From assembly GCA_964557295.1 (NCBI GenBank), contig CAZKZP010000006.1:35027-99026 (forward strand): 64,000 nucleotides of DNA, read 5' to 3'. Made by a program: the position numbers and the translations under genes. Source of the stretch: JBFMHP01 sp964557295 (lineage in GTDB: Bacteria > Pseudomonadota > Gammaproteobacteria > RBG-16-57-12). How positions within the stretch are numbered: the first letter of the stretch is position 1; each line of letters starts with the position of its first letter. This document shows, piece by piece, positions 8,693 to 16,662 of this stretch. The notes below the pieces were generated by a model. The model was given only the letters and a program-made list of their open reading frames with translations. It searched no databases and was not told the DNA's origin.

Positions 8693-9868
8693 TTATAAAC
8701 GCTGACGCTGATCGTTGAGCGCGAATCCCTGCAACGGGCGATCCATCCCCTTGGCCAGGGCCATGACCTTGAACAGCTCGCCCATTTCGTTGGGCAGGGT
8801 GAGCTTCTTGATCTGCTGGGCGTATTCGAGCTGGGCGCGGATGTCGACCGGATTGAGCTCGGCCAGCATCTCGGTGAGCCCCAGCGCGAGCAGGAAATAC
8901 GCTTGTGAGGTGAAGCCGCGCACCGCGAAACCCGCCGCCAGCGCGGCCTCGGCGATCAGGGTAAAGTCGACGTGCGCGGTGATGTCCTGCAAGCCGATGA
9001 ACACCAACGGATCGGGATGGGCGCGGTGGCGATAGTGGCACATCAAGGTGCCGCCGGTCCGCTGCGGATGATAGAACTCGTGGCGCGGGAAGCCGTAATC
9101 GATCAGGAGCACCACGCCTTGGTCGAGTGCCTGCGCGATGCCCTGGAGCCAGGGGGCGGCCGCGGCGTTATATTCCGAGACATAGCCCGGCGGCAATCCG
9201 GCCAGTGCTTGCGCGAGCTCGCGGCGGCCGAGTTCGGGGCCTGGCGCGGCGAACTGTTCGATGAAACGCCCGTCGCGCATCCCGACATAGGCCTCGCTCA
9301 GACCCTGCGCCTCGACGCGAAAGCGGTGCACCGGCATGGCATCGAGCACCTCGTTGGCCAGCACCACGCCGCGCAGCGGCGCCTGAGGCCAGGCGTCGAG
9401 CCACACCACCCGCGCAAGCAGATGGGCGGCCTTGGCCGCGAGCGTCTCGCGTTGGCGCGTGCGCAGCTCGGCGCTTACTTCCAGGATGAAATAGTGCCGC
9501 GGCAATTGTTCCTGCTGTTCCAACTCGCGGAGGAGGTCGGCGGCCATCACCCCGCTGCCGGCGCCGAATTCGAGGATGTCGCCGCCACCCAGTTCGGCGA
9601 GCACCTCACGACACTGGCGCGCCAGGCAGCGGGAAAACAGCGGCGAGATCTCCGGGGCGGTGACGAAATCCCCGCCGGCACCAAACTTGCGCGCCCCGGC
9701 GGCGTAATAGCCCAGACCGGGCGCATAGAGCGCCAGCTCCATGAAGCGGGCGAAGCTGATGCGACCGCCCTGGCGCGCAATCTCGTCGGCGATCAGCGAC
9801 GCCAACTGCGCGCTGTGCGCCTGCGCCTCGGGGGCGGGCGCGGGCAGGTCTCCATGGGTATCGTGCAT
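8693..9868 (-). CDS. MidA/NDUFAF7-family methyltransferase
   Basis: COG1565 family, 391 residues. In mitochondria NDUFAF7 dimethylates an arginine of the complex I subunit NDUFS2; the bacterial substrate is not established. Diagnostic segments are ISFARFMELALYAPGLGYY near residue 40, GDFVTAPEISPLFSR near 66, and the SAM site ILEFGAGSGVMAADLL near 97. VLLIDYGFPRHEFYHPQR in the C-terminal half is also a family signature. It lies divergently next to the pteridine reductase, with 70 bp between them for both promoters. The presence of an NDUFA9-like gene at 4943 is suggestive of complex I assembly but is only context. Confidence 0.88.
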   Translation of the reverse strand: MHDTHGDLPAPAPEAQAHSAQLASLIADEIARQGGRISFARFMELALYAPGLGYYAAGARKFGAGGDFVTAPEISPLFSRCLARQCREVLAELGGGDILEFGAGSGVMAADLLRELEQQEQLPRHYFILEVSAELRTRQRETLAAKAAHLLARVVWLDAWPQAPLRGVVLANEVLDAMPVHRFRVEAQGLSEAYVGMRDGRFIEQFAAPGPELGRRELAQALAGLPPGYVSEYNAAAAPWLQGIAQALDQGVVLLIDYGFPRHEFYHPQRTGGTLMCHYRHRAHPDPLVFIGLQDITAHVDFTLIAEAALAAGFAVRGFTSQAYFLLALGLTEMLAELNPVDIRAQLEYAQQIKKLTLPNEMGELFKVMALAKGMDRPLQGFALNDQRQRL

Positions 9869-9938
9869 AGATATTTTAATGTCGTGAAAAAGCGCTTACA
9901 GTAATCGGTATTTATCCGGCAAAGGACGCGCACCAGAC

Positions 9939-10694
9939 GTGCAGCATACCACATACCCATTAGCGAGTAAGGTTGCCCTGATCACCGGCGCGGCGCATCG
10001 CATCGGCGCCTGCATGGCCCGCACGCTGCACGCCCGCGGCATGCATATCGCGCTGCATTACCGGGCCTCGGCGCACGCCGCCGAGGCGCTCTGCGCCGAG
10101 CTCAATGCGCGACGTCCCGCCTCGGCCTTCGCGCTGCAGGCGGACCTGCACGATCACCACGCCCTGGCCCCGCTGGTCGACCAAGCCGCCGCCCAGTGGG
10201 GGCGACTCGATGCGCTGATCAACAACGCCTCGAGTTTTTTCCCCACGCCGGTGGGCGCGATCACCCTGGCGCAATGGAACGACCTGATCGGCTCCAATCT
10301 GCAAGCCCCCCTGTTTCTCGCGCAGGCGGCCGCCCCCTATCTGCGCCACACCGAGGGCTGCATCATCAACATCGTCGACATCCACGCCGAGCGCCCGCTG
10401 AAGGAGCACCCGGTCTACAGCATCGCCAAGGCGGGCCTGGTGATGCTCACCAAGGCGCTGGCCTGCGAACTCGGGCCGCAGATCCGGGTCAATGGCATCG
10501 CCCCCGGCGCCATCCTCTGGCCGGAAAACGAGATGGATGAGCTCGCCAAGCAGCGCATCATCAGCCGCACCTTCCTCAAGCGCCAGGGACGCCCGGAGGA
10601 CATCGCCAAGGCGGCGCTGTTTTTGATCGCCGAGGCTGATTACACCAGTGGACACATCCTGACCGTCGACGGGGGGCGGGCGCTCAACAGTTAG
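9939..10694 (+). CDS. Pteridine reductase (FolM/PTR1-like SDR)
   Basis: Short-chain dehydrogenase of 251 residues that reduces dihydropterins or dihydrofolate with NADPH. The nucleotide motif is TGAAHRIGACMAR (the TGxxxRxG variant with Arg typical of pteridine reductases rather than ordinary SDRs), followed by NNASSFFPTP, the Asp in NIVDIHAERP and the catalytic VYSIAKAGL. It starts with GTG at 9939, with AAAGGA about 13 bp upstream. Context supports folate metabolism: folK and folB are 0.9 kb downstream on the opposite strand. The family call is strong; the exact substrate (dihydrobiopterin, dihydromonapterin or dihydrofolate) is not determined. Confidence 0.85.
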   Translation: MQHTTYPLASKVALITGAAHRIGACMARTLHARGMHIALHYRASAHAAEALCAELNARRPASAFALQADLHDHHALAPLVDQAAAQWGRLDALINNASSFFPTPVGAITLAQWNDLIGSNLQAPLFLAQAAAPYLRHTEGCIINIVDIHAERPLKEHPVYSIAKAGLVMLTKALACELGPQIRVNGIAPGAILWPENEMDELAKQRIISRTFLKRQGRPEDIAKAALFLIAEADYTSGHILTVDGGRALNS

Positions 10695-10802
10695 CACCAC
10701 CGGCCGCTAGCGATGTGAACCAGTTCATCCACGGTCACGATGCAAATTGGCACAATGACAAAATTTTTATAACTTCAAAGTAGCTACTGCAAGGATATCC
10801 CA

Positions 10803-11471
10803 ATGATTCGACCCCTGATTGTTTGCGCATTGCTGTTCGTCACCGCCGCTGCCAGCGCGGCCGACGTGAAATACGTCACTGACAACATGCCGATCATGAT
10901 GCGCACCGGGCCGGGCACCCAGTACAAGATCATCCGCACCCTGCCAAGCGGCACGGCGCTGAACATAGTGGAAAAATCACAAGACGGCGAATACGTCCGT
11001 GCGCGCACCGATAGCGACGTGGAGGGCTGGGTGCTCACCCAATATCTGGTCGACACGCCCGTGGCGCGCCTGCGCCTGGCGGACGCGGAGGCCAAGCTCG
11101 CCCGGATCGCACAGGAAAACGAGTCGCTCAAAAAGGAACTCGCCGGCATCAAAGGCCAGTTTCAATCCACCCAGAGCGAACGCAATCGTCTCGACAATCA
11201 GTCGGGCAAGTTGCAGCAGGAACTCGATGCCTTGCGCAAGATCGCCGCGCGGCCCGCCGAGCTCGACCGCGAGAATCGGGAAATCAAGGAAGAATTGACC
11301 GCCGTGAAGAATGAATTGCGCCTCGCCCAGGAGAAAAACCGCACGCTCGAAGGCAGCGCGGAACGCCAGTGGTTCGCCATCGGCGCCATCGTCTTGTTCT
11401 CCGGCATGGCACTGGGTCTGCTCATCCCGAAGATCCGCTGGCGCAAGCGGAATATGTGGAGTGATTTATGA
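10803..11471 (+). CDS. TIGR04211-family SH3 domain protein (YgiM-like)
   Basis: Envelope protein of 222 residues: signal peptide 1-20 (ending ASAAD), a bacterial SH3 domain at about 24-85 (RTGPGTQYKIIRTLPSGT and GWVLTQYL), a long coiled coil at about 92-185 (LRLADAEAKLARIAQENES onward), and one membrane helix at about 192-212 followed by the basic tail KIRWRKRNMW. This is the domain order of YgiM/TIGR04211, a conserved gammaproteobacterial protein thought to act at the cell wall. It is monocistronic, with an AAGGA about 9 bp before ATG 10803. Confidence 0.85.
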   Translation: MIRPLIVCALLFVTAAASAADVKYVTDNMPIMMRTGPGTQYKIIRTLPSGTALNIVEKSQDGEYVRARTDSDVEGWVLTQYLVDTPVARLRLADAEAKLARIAQENESLKKELAGIKGQFQSTQSERNRLDNQSGKLQQELDALRKIAARPAELDRENREIKEELTAVKNELRLAQEKNRTLEGSAERQWFAIGAIVLFSGMALGLLIPKIRWRKRNMWSDL

Positions 11472-11479
11472 GCCGCCCC

Positions 11480-11545
11480 TTCGCGAGCAAGGCTCGCTCC
11501 TACGGGTGGGGAGATGAGGCGTAGGAGCCTGTCCTGCAGGCGAAC
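11480..11545. repeat. REP-like palindrome pair
   Basis: TTCGCGAGCAAGGCTCGCTC followed by CTAC (11480-11503) and GTAGGAGCCTGTCCTGCAGG (from 11521) form two palindromic units facing each other, of the GTAGGAGC family also found at 13774, 49769, 52168 and 63968. They sit between the stop at 11471 and the folK stop at 11552. Confidence 0.7.
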
Positions 11546-11551
11546 GCCGTT

Positions 11552-12046
11552 CTATTCAGCCCACGCGAACTCGATCGGCCACAGCTCTTGCCCGGGCTGA
11601 TCGAAGGCGCGCCATAACTCACGGAAGGTCCTGCCCAGCCGCGGATGCTTGAGATCCGGGGCGATCTCCGCCAGCGGCAGCAACACATGGGCGTGCTTGG
11701 TGATTTCATCGCGCGGCAGTTCGATTTCATCGCTCTCCTGCACCACGTCGTCATAGAGCAGCAGATCCAGATCCAGGGTGCGCGCACTGAACCGCGCGCT
11801 GCCGCGCACCCGGCCAAAATGCTCCTCGATCCCGCGCAGGCAGGCGGTCACTTGCGCGATGCTCTCGCGGGTATCGAACCCCAGCACCAGATTATAGAAA
11901 TCATCGCCGGCGAATCCCACGGCGCGGCTTTGATACACCGAGGAGAGGATCAGCGCGCCATAGCGCTCCCGCAGCGCCCGCACGCCGCCGCGGATATTGC
12001 GCTCTTTGTCGATATTGCTGCCCACGCTGACATACACCCGCGCCAT
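11552..12046 (-). CDS. folK: 6-hydroxymethyl-7,8-dihydropterin pyrophosphokinase
   Basis: HPPK, which transfers pyrophosphate from ATP to 6-hydroxymethyl-dihydropterin in folate synthesis. The 164 residues begin VYVSVGSNIDKERNI. The pterin/ATP-binding core is ARFSARTLDLDLLLYDDVV (about residues 82-100), with the metal-binding Asp pair in DLDLLLYDD, and the LPRDEITKHAHVLLPLAEI segment is typical. It begins 2 bp after the folB stop, so folB-folK is an operon. Confidence 0.93.
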   Translation of the reverse strand: MARVYVSVGSNIDKERNIRGGVRALRERYGALILSSVYQSRAVGFAGDDFYNLVLGFDTRESIAQVTACLRGIEEHFGRVRGSARFSARTLDLDLLLYDDVVQESDEIELPRDEITKHAHVLLPLAEIAPDLKHPRLGRTFRELWRAFDQPGQELWPIEFAWAE

Positions 12047-12048
12047 GG

Positions 12049-12405
12049 TCAGAGCTTTTCGCCCCGCTCGATTACCACGCCCACATCCAGCGCGCCACGC
12101 AGGGCGCCGGGCTTGTGCAGGCGCAGCCGCACCCAGGGCACGGCGAATTCCTCGCGCACGATCTCGCAGACGCGCTCGGCCAGCGTCTCCACCAGCTGAA
12201 AACTGCTTTGGGCGACGAAGTCCTGCACGCGCTTGGAGACGGCCTTGTAGTCGAGGGTGTCATGGATGTCGTCCGTGGCCGCGGCACGGCGGATGTCGGC
12301 GCCCATCTCCAGATCGAGGCAGATGGTCTGCTTGATAGTGCGCTCCCAGTCGTACACGCCGATGACGGTCTCGATCTTCAGGTCGCGGATGAAAATAATG
12401 TCCAT
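12049..12405 (-). CDS. folB: Dihydroneopterin aldolase
   Basis: Converts dihydroneopterin to 6-hydroxymethyl-dihydropterin, the substrate of FolK just downstream. At 118 residues it is close to the 122 of the E. coli protein. MDIIFIRDLKIETVIGVYDWER contains the catalytic-site signature, and the conserved Lys is in LRLHKPGALRGA. The open frame reaches upstream to 12492, but conserved sequence and the best start are at ATG 12405. The gene is divergent from plsY, leaving 92 bp for both promoters. Confidence 0.92.
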   Translation of the reverse strand: MDIIFIRDLKIETVIGVYDWERTIKQTICLDLEMGADIRRAAATDDIHDTLDYKAVSKRVQDFVAQSSFQLVETLAERVCEIVREEFAVPWVRLRLHKPGALRGALDVGVVIERGEKL

Positions 12406-12497
12406 TAAACAGTGCTTTCGTATGGTTTGGATTGTTCGCGCGCACGCAATCCTACATAATAGCGCCCTTCCTGTTTTTGAACTACCGTTCATCGCCT

Positions 12498-13097
12498 ATG
12501 TTGGATGTATTGCTGATCGTCGTCGCCTATCTGTTCGGCTCGTTTTCCACCGCCATCATCGCCTGCAAGCTGCTGCGCCTGCCGGACCCGCGCTCGCAGG
12601 GCTCGGGGAATCCCGGCGCGACCAACGTGCTGCGCTTCGGCGGCAAGAAGGCCGCGGCAATCGTACTGATCGGCGATATCCTGAAGGGCGTGATCCCGGT
12701 GCTACTCGCCAAGCTGCTCGGCGCCGCCGATCTCACCCTGACCCTGGTGGCCTTAGGCGCCTTCCTCGGACACCTCTATCCGGTGTTCTTCGGCTTTCAA
12801 GGCGGCAAGGGCGTGGCCACCGCCTTCGGCGCGCTGCTGGGCCTCCACTGGATTCTGGCGCTGTGCACCCTGGGCACGTGGCTGGCGGTGGCGGCGATCT
12901 TCCGCTTGTCTTCACTCGCGGCCCTGACCGCCGCCATGCTCACGCCGATCTATGCCTGGTGGCTGACCGGCAATCAATATTTCACCATCTTGGCGCTGCT
13001 GCTCTCGACCCTGCTGCTGTGGCGCCACCGCAGCAACCTCCGCAATCTGCTCGCCGGCACCGAGCCGCGCATCGGCAAGAAAAAGAACGCGGCCTAA
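12498..13097 (+). CDS. plsY: Acyl-phosphate:glycerol-3-phosphate acyltransferase
   Basis: Integral membrane enzyme that acylates glycerol-3-phosphate from acyl-phosphate, the first step of phospholipid synthesis in most bacteria. The 199 residues contain several hydrophobic helices and the three conserved cytoplasmic motifs: SGNPGATNVLR (about 37-47), GHLYPVFFGFQGGKGVAT (about 94-111), and RHRSNLRNLLAGTEPR near the end. The start at ATG 12498 (MLDVLLIVVAYLFGS) is chosen over the upstream in-frame 12432 because the family begins with this helix. Confidence 0.93.
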   Translation: MLDVLLIVVAYLFGSFSTAIIACKLLRLPDPRSQGSGNPGATNVLRFGGKKAAAIVLIGDILKGVIPVLLAKLLGAADLTLTLVALGAFLGHLYPVFFGFQGGKGVATAFGALLGLHWILALCTLGTWLAVAAIFRLSSLAALTAAMLTPIYAWWLTGNQYFTILALLLSTLLLWRHRSNLRNLLAGTEPRIGKKKNAA

Positions 13098-13153
13098 GGC
13101 CCCTTCCAAGCTCGAATTAAAGCTTCCTTGCCACACGGACGATCTCAATAATA

Positions 13154-13177
13154 GACTGAGTCAATGAGTCCTCAGTC
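13154..13177 (+). promoter_or_regulatory. Leader hairpin before the 13191 gene
   Basis: GACTGAG (13154-13160) pairs with CTCAGTC (13171-13177) over a 10-base loop, ending 2 bases before the GGAGG at 13180-13184. A hairpin this close could influence ribosome access; whether it does is unknown. Confidence 0.3.
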
Positions 13178-13190
13178 GTGGAGGTCAATC

Positions 13191-13760
13191 ATGAGCAAGA
13201 TCGAGCTGCAACCCTCGGCCACCGCCTTGTGGCACGCCTTGGTCAACGATGCCGAACACGCCATCGACCGGCAACTGGACCCGGAGCTGGAAAGTTATCT
13301 GGTCTTCCTGCTGATGCGTTACGCCGACCGCCCCGAGCTCGCCCGCAAGATCCTCGCCATGGAATATCTCAAGGGCCAGCTGGCCGCAGGGGCGTCACGC
13401 GAGGGCAAGCTGCGCGAGGTCGGCGACACCTGCCTGCTCTACTCCGGCCTCTACCCGCAGCAGGCCGACCGCCGCCGCGTGCAGGTGGGTTATTTCGTCG
13501 ACCTGGGGCGCAGCGCCTATCTGCAACTGGCCGAGACCTCCGCCGAAAAGGCCGCCGAGATGTATCAGCGCCTCTCCGAGGCCTTTGTCACACTGATGGA
13601 CGTGCTGCGCACCATCCGCGACTTCTGCGCGCCCCAGCGCTGGCATGATCTGCTGCGCCTGCATGATGACTGGGAGCAGACCGGCAGCCGCCACGCCCAA
13701 CGCCAACTGCTCGCCCAGCTGCAGACCATCCCAGCGCCCACCCCCAAGCGTCGGCACTGA
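13191..13760 (+). CDS. Conserved hypothetical, helical protein
   Basis: A soluble-looking protein of 189 residues, mostly alpha-helical and rich in Ala, Leu, Arg and Glu, without a signal peptide or membrane segment. Recognisable stretches such as ESYLVFLLMRYADRPELARK and EVGDTCLLYSGLYPQQADRR give no family I can name. GGAGG at 13180-13184 fixes ATG 13191 rather than the upstream in-frame ATG at 13164. It stands alone, flanked by a leader hairpin and REP-like repeats. Confidence 0.6.
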   Translation: MSKIELQPSATALWHALVNDAEHAIDRQLDPELESYLVFLLMRYADRPELARKILAMEYLKGQLAAGASREGKLREVGDTCLLYSGLYPQQADRRRVQVGYFVDLGRSAYLQLAETSAEKAAEMYQRLSEAFVTLMDVLRTIRDFCAPQRWHDLLRLHDDWEQTGSRHAQRQLLAQLQTIPAPTPKRRH

Positions 13761-13773
13761 CTTCGGGTCCATC

Positions 13774-13840
13774 GTCGCCATCTGAAGATGGCTCTCACCA
13801 TGACCGCCCTGCCCGTAGGAGCAAGCTTCAGCTTGCGATC
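13774..13840. repeat. REP-like palindromes
   Basis: TCGCCATCTGAAGATGGCTC (13774-13793) and GTAGGAGCAAGCTTCAGCTT (from 13815) are two self-complementary units of the GTAGGAGC family in opposite orientation. They lie in the gap before the PP-loop gene. Confidence 0.65.
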
Positions 13841-13913
13841 AACCCGCTCGCCGCCCCCGCCCGATTAGGCTAAACTACCCGCCCCGTAACACTAGAGCAG
13901 CCTCTTCTTCCTC

Positions 13914-14957
13914 ATGAGCACACAACGCAAAGCCGTCGCCCTGATCTCGGGCGGCCTCGACTCCATGCTGGCGGCCAAGGTCATCAAGGACCAGGGCATC
14001 CACGTCGAAGGCATCAACTTCTACACCGGATTCTGCGTGGAGGGGCACACCCACGCCATCCGCAAGCAGGACCAGGCCAAGCCGAAGCGCAACAACGCGC
14101 TGTGGTGCGCCGAGCAGCTCGGCATCAAGCTGCACATCATCGATGTGATCGACGAATACAAGGACGTGCTGATCAACCCGAAGCACGGCTACGGCGCCAA
14201 CATGAACCCCTGCCTGGACTGCAAGTGCTTCATGGTGAAAAAGGCCACGCAGTGGATGGAGGAAAACGGCTTCGACTTCATCATCACCGGCGAGGTCATC
14301 GGCCAGCGCCCGATGTCGCAACGGCGCGACACCATGAACGTCGTGGTGCGCGAGTCGGGCGTCGGCGAGCGGCTGCTGCGCCCGCTGTGCGCGAAGAACA
14401 TGGCCCCCACCCTGCCCGAGCGCGAAGGCTGGGTGGACCGCGCGAAGCTCTTCGACCTCAACGGCCGCTCGCGCAAGCCGCAAATCGCCATGGCGCAGGA
14501 ATTCGGTTTCATCGATTACGCCCAGCCGGCCGGCGGCTGCTGCTTTCTCACCGATGAAAGCTACTCCAAGAAGCTGGTCGATCTGTGGGACGCCCGCCAC
14601 AGCCGCGACTATGAACTTGACGACATCATGCTGCTCAAGGTCGGCCGCCACCTCCGGCCGCGCCCGCATTTCAAGCTGATCATCGGCCGCGAGGACGGCG
14701 AGAACCGCTTCATGGACGGCTACCGCAAGCAGTTCGCCAATCTGCGCACCGTGGACTGCCCCGGCCCGCTGGTGCTGATCGACGGCGAACTCCGCGAGGG
14801 CGACGCCGAACTCGCCGCGCGCATCGCGGCGCGTTTCAGCAAGAACAAGGATCAGGAGCTCGTGACCCTCGCGCTGGAACTCCCCGACGGCACCCAGCGT
14901 CTCCTGCCGGTCCAACCCCTGCCCGTCGCCGAACTCAAAGCAGAGTGGTACGTATGA
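13914..14957 (+). CDS. PP-loop ATPase with C-terminal NFACT-R-like domain (MnmA-like)
   Basis: A 347-residue adenylating enzyme. The PP-loop SGGLDSMLAAKVI at residues 13-25 places it with tRNA thiolation enzymes (MnmA, ThiI, TtuA). The Cys clusters MNPCLDCKCF (about 99-108) and AGGCCFLTD (about 213-221) could carry persulfide or bind metal. The C-terminal part (GRHLRPRPHFKLIIGREDGEN) resembles the NFACT-R RNA-binding domain. The next gene, a TusA-like sulfur carrier, starts inside the stop codon (ATGA), which strongly suggests a sulfur-transfer pair acting on tRNA or another RNA. It is not canonical MnmA: the C-terminal domain differs. The product is often labelled tRNA thiouridylase, but the substrate is not shown. 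Confidence 0.75.
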   Translation: MSTQRKAVALISGGLDSMLAAKVIKDQGIHVEGINFYTGFCVEGHTHAIRKQDQAKPKRNNALWCAEQLGIKLHIIDVIDEYKDVLINPKHGYGANMNPCLDCKCFMVKKATQWMEENGFDFIITGEVIGQRPMSQRRDTMNVVVRESGVGERLLRPLCAKNMAPTLPEREGWVDRAKLFDLNGRSRKPQIAMAQEFGFIDYAQPAGGCCFLTDESYSKKLVDLWDARHSRDYELDDIMLLKVGRHLRPRPHFKLIIGREDGENRFMDGYRKQFANLRTVDCPGPLVLIDGELREGDAELAARIAARFSKNKDQELVTLALELPDGTQRLLPVQPLPVAELKAEWYV

Positions 14958-15187
14958 GCCGCCACACCTTGGATGCCCGCCGCCTGCTCTGCCCGCTGCC
15001 GGTCATCCGCACCCAGAACGCGGCCAAGAAGCTCGCCCCCGGCGAGACCTTGGAGGTCACCTGCACCGACCCAGGCGCGGCATCCGACATCCCCGCCTGG
15101 TGCCGCATCAACGGCCACGAGGTGCTCGGCATCGAGCGGCATGACGGGGAGTTGGTCATCACCCTCCGGATCGCGGGGACGCCCTGA
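14954..15187 (+). CDS. TusA-family sulfur carrier protein
   Basis: A 77-residue TusA/SirA-fold protein. The N-terminal signature LDARRLLCPLPVIRTQNA carries the sulfur-accepting Cys in the CPxP motif, followed by the DPGAASDIPAWC segment. TusA proteins relay persulfide sulfur from desulfurases or rhodaneses to acceptors. Its ATG overlaps the TGA of the PP-loop gene by 4 bp, so it is translationally coupled to it and probably feeds it sulfur. It is not the classic tusA of E. coli, which stands elsewhere, so I give no symbol. Confidence 0.88.
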   Translation: MSRHTLDARRLLCPLPVIRTQNAAKKLAPGETLEVTCTDPGAASDIPAWCRINGHEVLGIERHDGELVITLRIAGTP

Positions 15188-15302
15188 TGCCGGATCAAGG
15201 CGTTTGACACCCCCTAAGCACTGACCTTATTGTTCGCTTAGAATTGCAAAACAGAGAGCCTCTCTTCGCATCGTGTTGATTCATGATATTTAAGGAGCAA
15301 AC

Positions 15303-15800
15303 ATGCCGCTGATTAATTTCACTAATCCAGCACAGGATTCTGGCAAAGTCTCTACGTACAGCAAAAAAGTACTCGAAGAAATAATGAAAACGGCTGGCGT
15401 ATCCCAACTAACTATTACAAGCACGGCACGCACCGCAAGCGAACAAGCGAGGGTTATGTATGAAAATATTGAGCGCCACGGCGTGAATCATCAGAAAAAA
15501 CTATATGGCCAACACGGCGATAAAGTAATTGACCACTATTCATCTCTTAAAAAACAAGGGAAATCAGAAGCTGAAATCATTGCGAGTCTTACCACCAAGA
15601 TAACCAGCATCGGTCCAGGCAAAGTTTCCCGACACGCAAGCGATCCAAACAAACTGAATGTGGTCGATATCTCTCCAAACAGCATCAACCTTGCTTTAAG
15701 AAAAAAGTTTGAAGAATCGGTCAAGAACGACTCTCGGGTGTCAAAATTTCTGACCCCGCCGGGTGATCCCGCCTACCACATCGAAATTCCCCAGCCTTAA
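15303..15800 (+). CDS. M15-like peptidoglycan peptidase, possible effector
   Basis: A 165-residue protein with an LAS/M15-type metallopeptidase outline. ITSTARTASEQARVMYENI (about 38-56) resembles the start of the fold, SRHASDPNKLNVVDIS supplies His111 and Asp122, and PGDPAYHIEIPQP supplies His159 and Glu161. M15 enzymes cut D-Ala-D-Ala or other cell-wall peptide bonds. There is no signal peptide, so the protein would need another route to the periplasm, as type VI effectors have. The following gene encodes a secreted protein of the same size, arranged as in effector-immunity pairs. GC and codon use are clearly lower than in the flanks, suggesting transfer. AAGGAG before ATG 15303 supports the start. 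Confidence 0.6.
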   Translation: MPLINFTNPAQDSGKVSTYSKKVLEEIMKTAGVSQLTITSTARTASEQARVMYENIERHGVNHQKKLYGQHGDKVIDHYSSLKKQGKSEAEIIASLTTKITSIGPGKVSRHASDPNKLNVVDISPNSINLALRKKFEESVKNDSRVSKFLTPPGDPAYHIEIPQP

Positions 15801-15822
15801 TCACACCAAGCGCGAGGCGAGA

Positions 15823-16320
15823 ATGAAAAAACACTGGCTCAAGTCTGCGGCAGGCATCTTCCTTTTGCTCCTCTCGGCGCAAGCGATGGGGGGGCAATCA
15901 AATTGCGTCTTCGACGCCAAGAATTTCAGTGAATCCCGGTTTAAGAACGACAAGAAAATCTCTCGATACACCCTGGACAAAAGTAGCCGCGAGGTAAAAA
16001 TCATCACCAAGGACGGATCCCTGATTTCAGCAAAGTATTGGGCGTGCGAGCATTACGGCACGCACGCAGTCATGCTCATCGGACCGTATCCGAAGGATGA
16101 TTTGGACGCCCTTGACAAGAAATTCATACAACTGGCAGACATCGCGCTTGAAGCCAATGAGGCAGGAATCGTGAAAAGCTACTTAATGAAGAATCCTCTG
16201 TCATTGTCCACAGAGGCACGGCAAATCAATCTACCCAACATCGGGTACTCTGAATTCTATCTTGGATACGGCGTTATACATGACTCTATAGTGCTGGAGA
16301 TAAAGTTTTATAGGGACTAA
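15823..16320 (+). CDS. Secreted protein, possible immunity partner
   Basis: A 165-residue protein with a clear signal peptide (residues 1-23, basic start, FLLLLSAQAMG) and two Cys in the mature part (in SNCVF and WACEH) that could form a disulfide in the periplasm. No family is recognised. It starts 22 bp after the stop of the M15-like gene and shares its low GC, so the two moved together. A periplasmic partner for a wall-cutting enzyme without signal peptide is what an immunity protein would look like, but this is inference. GAGG precedes ATG 15823, which was chosen over the in-frame ATG 15763 that would overlap the upstream gene. Confidence 0.6.
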   Translation: MKKHWLKSAAGIFLLLLSAQAMGGQSNCVFDAKNFSESRFKNDKKISRYTLDKSSREVKIITKDGSLISAKYWACEHYGTHAVMLIGPYPKDDLDALDKKFIQLADIALEANEAGIVKSYLMKNPLSLSTEARQINLPNIGYSEFYLGYGVIHDSIVLEIKFYRD

Positions 16321-16486
16321 ATTATTCGTTCATAAGGTCGGCAAACACTCGCCATAAATGGCTTGGCAAACCCCGGGGATGCCAGTAGAGTAGCGGGTCT
16401 GCCGTGTCGGCTGTCCACGTGCTTGCTCGATTGCACGGCCCTGCGCCACCGTCAACGCCTCATTTTGATGCACGCTCGCCCGATTA

Positions 16487-16503
16487 TGCACCAAATTGGA
16501 GCA
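16487..16503 (+). promoter_or_regulatory. NtrC-binding site upstream of glnA
   Basis: TGCACCAAATTGGAGCA matches the NtrC consensus TGCACC-N5-GGTGCA at all but one of the conserved half-site positions. It lies about 80 bp upstream of a sigma54 promoter, a normal enhancer distance. Confidence 0.75.
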
Positions 16504-16566
16504 ATTTAGGATCGTGGTGTGCTGCTCGTTTGGAACAACTGCCAAAGAAACAATGGCTTAATAATC

Positions 16567-16582
16567 TGGCATATTACATGCT
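16567..16582 (+). promoter_or_regulatory. sigma54 promoter of glnA
   Basis: TGGCATATTACATGCT has GG and GC at the exact -24/-12 spacing and differs little from TGGCAC-N5-TTGC. Transcription would start near 16593, giving a leader of about 70 bases before ATG 16663. Together with the NtrC site it predicts nitrogen-starvation control. Confidence 0.7.
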
Positions 16583-16662
16583 TTTAGTGCACATCCAATT
16601 TTCTGGCCGCGTCATCCAAGCCAAAACCCTTGCATCAAACTTCACTCTTCTGGAGGAGTACC

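Noticed and set aside
16432..16448. TGCACGGCCCTGCGCCA as a second NtrC site
   Set aside because: Only about 9 of 17 positions match the consensus.
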